Shown here: positions 35,698 through 46,800 of the stretch, in pieces
Position numbering within the stretch: the stretch's first letter is position 1
Layout: every line of letters starts with the position of its first letter
Notes under the pieces: model-generated
Database searches by the model: none
Told to the model about the DNA's origin: nothing
The model's input: the letters and a program-made list of their open reading frames with translations, nothing else
Program-made: the position numbers and the translations under genes
From: Aegilops tauschii subsp. strangulata
Taxonomy: Eukaryota; Streptophyta; Magnoliopsida; Poales; Poaceae
Assembly (NCBI RefSeq): GCF_002575655.3
Contig: NC_053036.3
Span: forward strand, 648,851,387-648,915,386
Length of the DNA stretch: 64,000 nucleotides
Direction: 5' to 3'

Positions 35698-36866
35698 TCA
35701 CTGCTCTAGGTGCAGATGTGATGCAGCAGTGGCAGAGTATTCGTGGAGCTGTGACGTGGACAGCAAGCTGTCCAGGAAGTTCCAGTCGATGCCGGTCACC
35801 GCATGTCCCGGACCCTGTGGCTGGAGGACGGCATCGTCGCCGCAGCCTAGAAGGGCGGTCGGCGGCGGGCTCTCAATGAGCTGTGGGATATTGCCGAAGA
35901 GACTCTGCTTGGAGTCCAGCAGGTCCTCGGAGGAGTACTTGACGTCCTGGCTCGGGAAGCCGAGGCCGCCGGGCCCGGCAGCGCCAGTGGCGCTCTGCAG
36001 GTAATAGAGGTCACCGCCGACTTGGCTGTGCAGCCATGGCCTCGCGTCGTAGTAGCTCCCGAGGCCCGGAGTGGTAGCGTATGCGGGGAAGATGTAGGAC
36101 GGCTTTTGGTTCGGCGCCGGCTTCTGGAACGCCCGGCACACCACCCAACCTTCCTCCTACACATCACCATCAACGATAAATTCTCAAGTAGAAAAGAAAC
36201 AACAACAACTAAAGAACTGAAGAATTGCTTACCTGTGTGGGCGCGTGCTCGCTGGTTTGGAGGCGGTACTCATGGATGATCCAGTCGGTCTTCCTACCGT
36301 TGGGTGCACGGCCCCTGTAGAAAACAAGCGTCTTCCTCATGCCGATCACGCCGCGGCTCCGCGACGACATCACCGGCTTGTCCCTGCCGGTGGCCTTCCA
36401 GAACCCCGCCGCGGTGGCGCGGTTGGTGCGCGTGCCGCTTGGATACTTGCGGTCCTTGAAGCTGAAGAAGTACCACTCCGATGATGACTGCTCGTCCTCC
36501 GCCACCTGCCGCGCTCCCCGCCCTCCTGCGCCGCCGCACCTCTCTGCACCATTCATTTTTGTTAATATTCAACTTGAATCACCACCTCACTAGCACACTA
36601 TGTACTAAAACGACGACAAGTATTTTGAAATAGAGGAAGTAAAAATTACAAAATGAAGTGCCAAAATTTGGATGAGTGGTACCTTGGAGGTCCCATGGCT
36701 CGATCCTGTAGAGATCAACCTCCTGGATGATGTCGAGGTCGATCGTTTGGGCGGCCACCTTCCTGGCCAGGTAGTACCCCACCAGCTCCTCCTCTGTGGG
36801 ATGGAATCTGAATCCCGGTGGAACACACGACGACTCCTGCTGATGGTGCTGGTCCATTGCTAGCAT
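35698..36866 (-). CDS. NAC-domain transcription factor, copy 2 (317 aa, three exons)
   Basis: Minus-strand exons 36866-36683, 36543-36233 and 36156-35698 with canonical borders give 317 residues. Intron positions and phases equal those of copy 1, and exon 3 has the same 459-base length. The NAC domain is complete ([64 protein letters not shown]). It differs by a shorter glycine-rich stretch after exon 1 ([13 protein letters not shown]) and by many changes in the C-terminal region, though [11 protein letters not shown] and [20 protein letters not shown] are kept. Open reading throughout and retained domain ends suggest selection on both copies. The same subgroup assignment and uncertainty apply. 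Its promoter lies to the right; the gene points towards copy 1. Confidence 0.95.
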
Positions 36867-38345
36867 CTACCTTCCTGCCTGGTTGCAAGCTAGCTCGATG
36901 TCTTCTGAACTGAAATCAAGCACACAACCTTTTCAACTTACTACTAGTAGATGCATGTGTGGAGGCCACAGCTGATCTTCAGAGAGGGGCAACAATGGTG
37001 CTAGCTGGTCCACCGATCGATCGACCGTGTATATATGTTGTATTCATATGGACCAAAGAAGGTGAAAAGGATCTTTATAGGTAGCTAGAGATCTAGACAA
37101 GGATCATGGCTGCTGGGTGGGCGCACTCGTGCAACGCTGCAATGAGAAGAGAGCACAGACTCTTGACATCAAGCAGAGCAGAGCACACGTATGTATGCGC
37201 ACGCTCATATGAACTGCTATTTATATTGTAATCCGGCTAGCTCTAGTAGTCTATATAGCCCACACCAAATCTGTCTAGGTAAAGTTCCTTTGTAGCTCAG
37301 GCTACATGGAACCTCCTATCTTCAGCCCTCCAACATTGCTTTGAGATCCGTACTCTTCAACTAACTTACAGCAAGAAGATTTCTCTTTTTTGTTTCTCTC
37401 AAATGAAAGAACATATAGACTTCAAACTTTCCAGACAAGTGCACTGCAATCATGTCCTGGATCCGTTTTCTAAGGACAAAGTACAATTGTAATCTAGGCC
37501 GATTGCAAGCACTTGATAACATGGAATGTGGGTTCTCTAGCTAGCTTGCAGAAAGTGTGAATGGAAGAAGATAGAAGGCGGGATGAAAGGACCTGCTGTG
37601 GACGCTGGGTGTAGCAGCTGTGAGAGTGAAGCTTTTAGGGGCATGAATGCAAAAGCCAGCATGTATCTTTGAGTGCACTTCAGGATTAGCCTCTCCTCCA
37701 CCTCTCTCTCCGTGTGTTGTCCATCATTTTTCTGCGCCGGCCTACTGGTACCGGACACGTACCAACACTACGGTTAGAGAGAGAAGATTGGGTCTCTGGT
37801 CAATTTTGTGGTGGACTAGAGGACTGAACTACAGGCATCTGCGTACAGTCTTGTGGGGACGAATTTCAGACACAACTCGACTGGAATGATGTACGCACAT
37901 CTATTGATCAACAAGGAATATGGTTGCAGAGACGAATTTCAACCTCAATTCAAACTCAACGGTAGGTGGTTACTATGAGGAGTACCAGCAGGAATATGGT
38001 GTAATATCACGTCACTTTATATGGTAGAGCTACATGCAAGTAGCCGGGCTCAAACATCAGCCATAGTAGCTGCTTGTAGTAGGCTAGTAGCAGTACATGG
38101 CCGCCAGCCAAGCAAATTAACAAACTCAGAAGGTACGTATAGACAAATACAACCATATCATAGGTGGAGACTCACCAAATTAGCCGATCGAGGAGAACAC
38201 CAAGAGAACTTGAAAAGAGTTGGCTGCCTGCCTGGTTGTTGGAGCAGATGAGTGCTGTTGTTTCTATGATATGCAGCAGAGAGTGAGATGAGGCGCTGTA
38301 TCAATTGCAATTGCAGTATTCCTTCTAAGAATGAGGTTGGTAGCT
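36867..38345 (-). other. NAC2 leader intron and 5' untranslated exon
   Basis: From the TATA box the minus strand runs through a leader exon ending TAATTTG at 38176, donor GTGAGT at 38175, and an intron of roughly 1.3 kb to TTTCAGTTCAG just upstream of the ATG. A tract of about 180 bases in the intron (37280-37460) has no partner in the left arm. Structure is inferred from conservation between arms. Confidence 0.6.
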
Positions 38346-38366
38346 TCGTAAACCTGAACGGGGCCC

Positions 38367-38376
38367 TATTTATATA
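38367..38376 (-). promoter_or_regulatory. TATA box of NAC2
   Basis: The minus strand reads TATATAAATA followed by GGGCCCCG. This mirrors 20825-20832. Sequence between the TATA box and the leader (CTACCAACCTCATTCTT, ACTGCAATTGCAATTGA) is shared by both copies. Confidence 0.7.
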
Positions 38377-39332
38377 ACCCATTAAGCACTCGATTGGGAG
38401 CATGCATATCCCTAGCTGATCACAGCCACCAGTCGATTTTTCCCTGACAATGATAGGTTAGAGACACACATAGAGAGCAGGCCAGGACCGAGCTAATCTC
38501 TTTTACAAGTGAGTGAAAAGCCCTGGATTGCGCGTGGGGGTGGCTACACGGCTAGCCAGGGGGCGGTGGTGGTGGGGGTGGTGGCTGTCGAATTGGTCGG
38601 CTAAGAAGAAGGAGAAGAGTCATGGTCTTTAAGCTAGCTAATTAGCGACCACCCCCACTCATAAATCCATGGAGTAGCATATTTCGGTTGTCTGTCGCTC
38701 TACATCAGTCTCTATCAGCTGATCAACTCGCTAGCTAGCTTTACCGCCGCCGTTATATTGGTGTGCAAGAATGACTTACTATCTTCCCTGCTTGCAACAC
38801 ACGTTTGCCTAGGCCTAGCTCAAGCTCACTTTGGTCTGGGTGCAGATACAATGAGGAAATGAGAATATACACATATTGATTCCTTGTGGAAAATCGGAGG
38901 GCTTACTGGTGGGCCTGCCACCGGCGAGCGAATCATCCTCGAGCAGTGCGCAGCCAATCATTGCATCTCCATCCTGTCCCACTATCTTTTTTTTAGGTCC
39001 TGTCCCACTGTCTTTATACAGCACCAGGAATACTACGTACGCACTGTACTGTACCGTATATTTGACGGTAGAAGTTGTGAGTTGTCGCTGTCTGGCTTGG
39101 TGAATGCAATGCTTGTACTCAATCTCGGATTTACTTGCCAAGATTGAGCACATCATGGCATTTGCATGCCCGTGGCCGCCCATTTCGATCTATTGATCTG
39201 GACATGTCGCTACATGCTTCGTATCCTATGCATAGATTAGACGGATCCATATATACAACATATGTTGCAAATTACGTACTCCAGTGACTTGAGAAAAAAG
39301 TTCAAGCCTATCAGATTAGTTAATCTCTCAAG

Positions 39333-39650
39333 CCGCCATCCATTCATAATCTAACCAATAGTAGTACTGGATGAGCACCACCAGACAGAGAATAGTATTA
39401 GATGGATAAGTTAACAACGATTTTGCTGCTTGCCAGGCAACTGAACTTGAGATATCAGTCAGCAGATTTTCTACACATAGCTCCGGGCCTGAAGACGGTG
39501 ACAACGGGGCGTGCACAGCAAGGCCCAAGGGCGCCGGCGAGGCGCGGGAAGGGAATGACCCCAGCCTGGGACGTCGCAACAGCGGCACCCCAGATGGAAG
39601 GGTGCCAGAGATTGATGTGGGGCATGGCCGGCCGTGGATGGCGGCAGCCA
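39333..39650. other. Right-arm-specific insertion, unclassified
   Basis: The left arm passes straight from TCAGATTAGTTAATCTG to the GGATTTGAACTAAAATGG region, while the right arm has some 320 extra bases, partly GC-rich (39480-39650). Ends and target duplication could not be resolved, and a few bases of shared sequence in the middle have been replaced. Confidence 0.45.
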
Positions 39651-39732
39651 GCGGCCTAGACGGCACCTGTTGGATTTGAACTGACATGTTCTTTTTTTCT
39701 CATGCACCTATGGCAGTCTCAATTGAAAAAGT

Positions 39733-39915
39733 GTGTGGTTAGGTCTCAGTCGACTGAGATTTAACCAAATCTCAGCCAAATGACATAACATGCAAGAAAG
39801 AAAAAAAATTCAAAAAGAAAATTTACATAGATCTTAATATAACATCTCACGCATATTGCATTGACTGAGACATAACCAAGTCTGAGGGGACTGAGATTTA
39901 GTTAGATTGATTGAA
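39733..39915. mobile_element. Small right-arm-specific element with GTCTCAGTCGACTGAG end
   Basis: Inserted relative to the left arm between CAGTCTCAATTGAAAAA and AAAACGAAATAAAGAAATCG. It carries GGTCTCAGTCGACTGAGATT near its left end and ACTGAGACATAACC and GGACTGAGATTTAGTTAG near its right end. I recall similar short elements from grasses but cannot classify it. A 25-bp direct duplication including ATAGAAATCCAACAGT follows at 39990-40045. Confidence 0.5.
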
Positions 39916-40146
39916 TAAAGCTGCAAATTACACCACCGGGAAAAAGCAAAAACGAAATAAAGAAATCGCTTAGGTCAGATAGTTAGTTAGGGCTAATAGA
40001 AATCCAACAGTCCTTTATTGAAAAAAAAATAGAAATCCAACAGTGGCAGACAAGGGTGCAACGTACGTACCACTGCAAGCTGTGTGTATATTTCTCCATT
40101 GTGTTACTTGCATCCTACGTTATGGCTGCATTGGGCTGGGCGGGTA

Positions 40147-40395
40147 AGAGAGAATATCTGCTGCTACTAGGCCTTAGATGCTACCGTGATACGGACTTCT
40201 GGGCCGTCGGATTCTCAGATGGACGGCATCTAGGAGTGGTTGGATCTGCTGGACCTATGCACAATTTCTGAACTTTTAGGAGGCTTTTTTGCAAATGTTG
40301 CATAACCTCTGTGAGCCGTCCGATCCGAGAATCCAACGGCCTAGAAGATTGTATCATGGTAGCACCTCAAGTTTGGTAGCACCAGATATTTTCCC
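40147..40395. mobile_element. MULE-like MITE (249 bp), right arm only
   Basis: Flanked by 9-bp repeats differing at one base, GGGCGGGTA (40138-40146) and GGGCAGGTA (40396-40404). Imperfect inverted ends of about 40 bp pair GAATATCTGCTGCTAC and GATGCTACCGTGATAC with the reverse of GTATCATGGTAGCACC and GGTAGCACCAGATATT. The left arm has the single uninterrupted site (reverse of 19363-19375, GCGGGTAGAATAC). No coding capacity. Confidence 0.8.
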
Positions 40396-40634
40396 GGGCA
40401 GGTAGAATACACAAATCATAGTTAACTCAGTATATAGTACACTACTGACCACTGGAGTACATGCTGATGGATGCAAGTTGTGAGACGTACAGAACACTAA
40501 AAAGCGTGTTGTGCTGTAATTGCGAGGCTAATCAGTGGTGGAGTTTTGGCGAGATTTTTATAAATATAAACAATAGGTTGGTCCCGGAAGAAACCTCCCT
40601 ATAAAAAGAGATAGATTATTGGTCTCAGATTATA

Positions 40635-40719
40635 CTCCGTCCGTCCCAAAATAAATGTCTCAACCTTAGTACAGCTTTGTACTAATTTTAGTACAAAATT
40701 GAGACACTTATTTTGATCT
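40635..40719. mobile_element. Stowaway-like MITE, worn ends
   Basis: Reads TACTCCGTCCGTCCCAAAAT, then a palindromic middle (TTAGTACAGCTTTGTACTAA), and ends AATTGAGACACTTATTTTGA. The right end has lost the GGGAG tip, so its boundary is approximate. Confidence 0.7.
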
Positions 40720-41209
40720 TAAATTATATATTCCAGTAACCGCCAATGGTAAATGAGATGTTACATGTAAATATTAATTGAGCAGAACAACACTGGATTC
40801 GTGGAAGATTGACGGTGCTAGTTGCGGCGGGCATGCACGGTCCAGATCACGTACACATGAATACGTACGGAGAGAGTAGCTAGCTGCATGGACAGTGTCA
40901 CTCAGAAGATTAATTTTGGTCGAGCAGAGTGTACGGACTGACAGTAGCTCTACACTACACATGTCAGGATCAGTGTGTACATGTACGTATACATTTTCAG
41001 AGGTTGGAGTAGATCAAGAAAAAAAACGGAAAAAGGCTTCGAGCGCAACCTAGCGCAGAATTGTGGTATAGGATGTGGACACGAGTCTAGCTTGTGTATC
41101 GTCGGGGGGTCGTGGTTGGAGCTATGAATAATTGGTGCAGTGATCTCGCACATCAACACAACAGTTATATTCGTCAAGTGTGGGATGCTCCTCTAGATAG
41201 TTAAGTTTA

Positions 41210-42671
41210 GGAAAAAGTATATTTTTCATTTCTTAACTTATTTGAAAGTATAGAAATGGTCTCTCAACTTCGAAATCGGCAAATCTTAGTCCCTCAATTG
41301 TTGAAACCGGATATTTTTCATCCCTTGAATTGATTTGGGTGGTTTTCTGCTGACATGGCATGGTTTTGACCATTGACCTTGCCACATAATTGTCCATCTC
41401 ATCTCCCTCTTCTATCTCACGCCATCCCGACAGCTGGACTTGCTGGACGCGGCGTCCGGAGCGAGTTGAATTGCGTAACTCTGTTTGTATTAATCACATC
41501 AGTGAAGTTACGGTATATACGAGTACAATCGAATGGATCAGCTCATCTACGTATCTACTCCCTCCATAAACTAATATAAGAGCGTTTAGATCACTACTTT
41601 TAGTGATCTAAACGCTCTTATATTAGTTTACAGAGGAAGCAAAAAAAAGCCCATCGAGGAAGCATGTTGTGCTGGACGTGCGCGGAGGTACGGCCTGAGA
41701 CGTGCAGAGCGCGACGCAGTTGCACCCTGCATGCACGCGTGGTGACTGAGTCTTTGTCCGGCCAACTGCGAGGTGCCGGCATTAGACACGATGGCACACC
41801 TCCGTCTTTCTCCGGCCATCCACCAAAAGGCCGCTCTTCATTCTCCTGTGTAGGCCAATGGACTCGGAGGGGGACCATACACAGGACCAGATCAGCAGCG
41901 CGACATCGCCGTCGTCGCAAGGTAAGTAGTGTGCCTCGTCCTCAACCTCGTCGTCGGCTCCTTCCTCGGGCAGCACAACCAGTTTGGGGCGGGCAGCATG
42001 GACTGCACCGCTGACGCGTTCCATGGTGCGCAGGACCAACATTCCCGGGGGCTGAGCGACAGGTGTCACCACCTTCCTACAGCCTAAGCGCGAGCTCCCG
42101 TGACGTTGGCCGCTCCGTGGAGGCTGAGCTCGGCTAGAAGGTGGAGTACATCCGCTGCGGCGAGCGCCCCGTGCCGCAAGCATCGATGCCGGCAACCCGC
42201 ACCATTGCGTCCTGCTCACCGCCTAGCTCGGGTACGGGGACCATGAGGACGAGTTCGACCCTATATGCCGCTGCCGCTTGACGCGCCCGCTCCTCAGTAC
42301 ATGAAGACGATCCTCGTCACCACCTCCTGCACATCGTTCGCTCGCTCACCTACCTGCTCGCCGCGGACAGCTCTGAGTCGTTCGTCCCTCGACCTTGGGA
42401 CAGAGGCATGCCGTTAGGAGCGCGGACATGCACGCCATGTGCTTGACGAATTGTCTATAACAGTGATAAGATGAAAGGAGAGTAAATGTTGCCAGCTAGA
42501 CGAAGACCTATCAAAACCAAGCAACGTCAACTCAAAAACCACTTCATGTGAACAGAGGGACTAAACTTATCCGATATGAAAAGTTGAAGCACTAAGATTT
42601 GCCGGTTTTGAAGTTAAGGGACCATTTCTATACTTGCGAAAGAATTGAGGGACGAAAAATATACTTCTCCC
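41210..42671. mobile_element. Pack-MULE-like element (1462 bp), right arm only
   Basis: A perfect 9-bp duplication TTAAGTTTA (41201-41209 and 42672-42680) flanks it. Inverted ends are about 80 bp: GGAAAAAGTATATTTTTC.. pairs with GGGAGAAGTATATTTTTCG.., and both continue through AAGTATAGAAATGGTC and CCGGCAAATCTTAGT-like sequence. The interior (41660-42420) is GC-rich and unlike the flanks, with broken frames such as one reading DHEDEFDP near 42240. This looks like sequence captured from elsewhere, as in Pack-MULEs. No transposase. A Stowaway MITE nests at 41558-41640. The left arm has the uninterrupted site at about 18455-18470. Confidence 0.85.
41558..41640. mobile_element. Stowaway-type MITE nested in the Pack-MULE-like element
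   Basis: Starts CTCCCTCCATAAACTAATAT after TA (41556-41557) and ends ATATTAGTTTACAGAGGAAG. Its middle pairs AGAGCGTTTAGATCACTA with its reverse. It is the same subfamily as the MITE at 62691-62771 but has a more worn right end. Confidence 0.85.
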
Positions 42672-43059
42672 TTAAGTTTATGCATGGTAACTAAAATTCA
42701 ACGTGGATCATGCAGTATCGTTTTTCAACGTGGATGGGTTCTTAGACAGAATACGACTAATATTATTTTTATTTAAAAGAATTACTGGAAAAAAAATTCT
42801 TAATAATGATAAGTCAAGCAAGAGTTCAACATTGAATTCTTATGGCATGGACAAGATATTCAGGCCATCATTGTGAGGGTGAGTGGGAAAATTAGAGAAA
42901 AATTTGTCTGGTTCTGCATATACTATATACTAGATGAAACCCCACACATTGCTGCGTGGCATGTGCAATTTACCATTCTGCAGGCTGCATCTAGCATCGT
43001 ACAAGCGTGGTGTGTTAAAGCTTGGTATGCACAACATTTTTGTTCATGGATATCTTGTG

Positions 43060-43322
43060 GGCAAATTTGACAATTTTGACCTGGAAACGAAATAAATTCA
43101 CAGAATGAACTGGGTGCGAAACTATTTCACACCCCTAACCCTTTTGTGTAGCGCCCGCCACGCCGGCGCCACACCCTACGGTGCAGCGCCTAGCTCCGGG
43201 GCGTTGCACCTCTGTCCACCGTGGCAGCCCACGGGCCCGCACCCAGCAGTGCAACGCCTCCGAGCTAGGCGCTGCACCTGTAATGTGCAGCGCCTAGCCG
43301 CTAGGCGCTGCACTGTGACTTA
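43060..43322 (+). repeat. Left terminal inverted repeat of the MULE
   Basis: 263 bp, pairing with 50857-51155 reversed. The outer 60 bp has several mismatches; the inner GC-rich part is nearly identical. Short reading frames occur in both copies but are only the repeat itself. Confidence 0.9.
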
Positions 43323-43674
43323 TCCAGCCACTTGGCTAGGCCCCCCTCCCCCACCCCCCCCCCCCCCCCAACCACACACTCTCTCACTCTCTCCCCGAGC
43401 TTTGCCCCCTCTCCCACTCTCCCCCCTCTCAAATCTTCTTCCAAATCTTGCAAATTTGAAGAATTTGTCCGTGGATTTCGAAGTCAAACACTCCCTCAAG
43501 GTAATAATCGCCGATCCCCTTTTTTTGATCGAAGTAAAGTTCTCCCATTGCTCATTTGTTGGTAGTTAGGGGAAACCCTAGTTTTGTTTGGATCTAGAGA
43601 TTTGCATGGAGATGTGAGATGTTTGCTTGCCAATATCTATGATTAGGCTTTGTTAGTATGCTAGGGTTATTCTT

Positions 43675-43800
43675 ATGGGTGTTCTTATGTTGGTGCTAGG
43701 GTTAGGTTTAGGGCTAGGGTTATGGTTAGGGTTATGGTTATGGTTAGGGTTAGGGTTATGGTTAGGGTTAGGGTTGTTGTTTCATATATATATTAGGGTT
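43675..43800 (+). repeat. Degenerate GGGTTA/GGGTTAT repeats
   Basis: About a dozen copies of GGTTAGGGTTA and GGTTATGGTTA lie just upstream of the MULE transposase. They resemble telomere-like simple repeats but are GGGTTA/T, not the plant TTTAGGG array, and sit in a leader or intron region of the transposon. Confidence 0.8.
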
Positions 43801-43870
43801 TGTAATCGGTGTTAATCCATGGATTAGTACTCATGGAAGCAATGTTACCTTGTGTTCATTGCTTATAGGG

Positions 43871-46800
43871 ATGGGAAGAACATGTGTGTTTGTTCATCAT
43901 GGGGACAAAGACGCCTTTTTGAAAGGCAATAAAGAACCGGACCCGGATGAGTTTGACATGGTGTTTGATAGTAGTCCTAGCTATGCGGAGCTCTTGCAAC
44001 AAGTTAGGAAAGATTTGAATTGGATGGACCCTAGTGATATCATTGAGTTGGAGGGAAGGCATAATGTTGGTTTTGGAATGCACATCCGTTGGAAGACAAT
44101 GCGTGTAAACTCGGAGCAACGTTGGGTTGCATACAAGGAGACGGTGGCCGAATCACTAGACAAGGCTCTTGAGTTATTTGCAACGAAGAAGGTTGATTCA
44201 AGTTTGTATTTGGACTTGAACCGGAACCCCTCCCCTTTGGTTGCTAGTAGCCCCCCATCCTTGAAGCAAGATGAAATTGTTGAACCTCTTTTGACCCAAG
44301 AAGTGAGGCCAACATTGAGCCCGTATAGAAACAACCAAGATGAATCTTTGCAAGAGGACAATGATGAGTATGCGGACGATGACAATGAAGTTGATCTCCA
44401 TGACAACAATGTGGGTGATCTCGACAAATATCATTTGCAAGAGACAATGGACCATTGCATCCCTTTTTCCCGTGCATATACATCGGACTCGGATGACGAT
44501 GGTCCCGATGAACAAGTTGATGCGGAGGGGTTCACGGTGAAGGAGGCCGAAGCTTTCGAGAAGGTATTTGGTCGGGATCATCGGACTACATTGTTCAAGG
44601 ATGTTAGTCTCGCGGATGAAGCCGTGGTAGATGGTGGCCAATGTGTACCTCTTGGGGTTAGGCCAAGCTCTCACCGTGATTTGGTAGACGACAAGAACCG
44701 GATTGCTAAAGGTTCTAAGTTCGACAGCTTGTTGGATTTGAAGATGTGGCTCGACAACTACTCGGTTACGCATTACCGTCCACACAAGGTGGTGCACTCG
44801 GACGTCAATGTGCGCTACACGGTTGCATGTGCATGTGAAGATGAAAAGGAGGTCCAACTTGGACTTACAAGAGGCCGTGGTGGTGGTAGAGGTCGTGGAA
44901 AGGAGGTCCAACAAGGAGTGGCAAGACGCCGTGGCGGTTGTCCGTGGATTGTGCGTGCAAGACCATGGAAAGGAGGTCCTACTTGGCATGTAGTGAGTTG
45001 TGTGCCAACTCACATGTGCCAAGGCAAAAGGATGGATGGCAAGATTGTGTCCGAAGACCACAAACAACTCACGTCCGAGTTCATCGCTTACAGGCTCTCC
45101 AACTCAATATCCACACTTCCAACAATGAGCGTCCAACATGTCATTGACCTTGTGAAAGCCATCTTTCATTACAAGGTGAAATACGGCAAGGCATGGAAGG
45201 AGAAGCAAGCCGCATTTAAGATGTTGTATGGTACATGGGAGGAAGCATACAACCGAATCCCTAGGTTGTTGTTAGCCATGGCCGCGACAAACCCGGGCAT
45301 GGTTCATGTGGTCGAGCCTCATGGGCACCAACCAACGGTTCATGAAGGAAGGAAAGTCAGAGTATTTGGCCGTGCTTTTTGGGCGTTCGAGCAATGTGTG
45401 AGGGCTTTCGAACATTGTAGGCCGGTCATCGCAATTGATGGCACGTTCTTGACCGGACAATACAAGGGCACCTTGTTGGTTGCGATAGCAAGTGATGCCA
45501 ATAACCGGGTGTTGCCATTGGCATTTGCTTTGGTTGAGGTGGAAAACAATGACAACTGGGAGTGGTTTCTTCATCTTTTGAGGACGAAGGTGTTACCCGC
45601 TCAAAGGAAAATTTGTGTCATATCAGATCGGAATCAAGGAATTCTTAACGCCGTGGAGATTGACATTCCCGGGCATGCTCCGTTGCACCATCGCTGGTGC
45701 ATGAGGCACTTTTGTTCGAACTTCTATAGGGCATGTGGCCTTAAGGAGTTGGCCGATGATCTTCAAGATTGTTGTCTCGCTTTCTCCGATAAGCGCTTCG
45801 CCACTTTGTACAACAAATTGCTCGCACACAAAAAACTTGATCCCGGGGGTCAAGAGTTTCTCAATAGGCACATTCAATACCGGAACAAGTGGGCACGTGC
45901 TTTTGATGAAGATGGCCGGAGATACGGTCAAATGACAAGCAATATGGCCGAATGCTTCAATAGGGTGCTCAAAGGTGCACGTGGATTACCCGTGACGGCA
46001 ATAGTTCAATACACATTTGACAAGATGAATGCGTACTTTGTAAAGTACTCGATGGAAACCGATGCACAGATAGCGGGTGAGAACCCACGGAAGTACAAGT
46101 ACAAGTTCCCACCCAAAGTTGATGAATGGTTGCTATTTCAATCACGGAAGGCGGACTCAGAAGAAGCTATATTATATGACAATGAAGAGTGGAAGTACGA
46201 AGTGAAAGAGCCAGGAGGAACCACAAATGATGGCCGGCAACATGGAGGTCGGGCTTTCAAGGTGTCGTTAACACAATGTGATTGCTCTTGCGGGAGGCCA
46301 TTGTTGCTTCATCTCCCATGCTCACATTTGTATGCCGTCGGCCACGTTAGGAATGTGGACATCAATCACCCACGCACCGTGAGGGAGTCGGAGTTCTCAA
46401 TCATGACGGTCAAGAAAACATGGGCTCCCCACTTTCACCCATACTTTGACCAATCACAATGGCCGGAGTATCATGGAGTTCAACTGTGGCCGGATCCGGA
46501 GTTGAAGGTTGTTAAACGGGGTAGACGTAAGACAAAGCGTCTTAGAGGCGACATGGACGGATGGGGCCATGGTGGGCGCCGTGAAGCGGGCAACGACCAA
46601 TTCCAAGAGCCTCGTGAGAGCTTCCGTTGTGGGGAGTGCAAAGGTCATGGCCACAACAAAAGAAAATGTACCAAACCAAGGAAAAGGTCCAAGAAAAATG
46701 ATGCAAGCACAAGCCAACATGGAGCTACACAAGGGAGCCAACCAAGTGGTAGCCAACCTAGTGGTAGCCAACCTAGTGGTAGCCAACAAGTGCCAAGCCA

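Noticed and set aside
41618..42219. Candidate host genes in the GC-rich region
   Set aside because: They are inside a bounded Pack-MULE-like element with broken frames; treated as possible captured sequence, not as genes.
43105..43569. ORF of about 150 codons, with a near-identical partner at 50646-51110 on the other strand
   Set aside because: Both frames lie within the terminal inverted repeats of the MULE; their likeness is the likeness of the repeat, and the sequence is composed of palindromic modules and C runs.
43675..43800. Possible interstitial telomere array
   Set aside because: The units are GGGTTA and GGTTATGG, not plant TTTAGGG, the array is short and degenerate, and it sits in the leader of a transposon.
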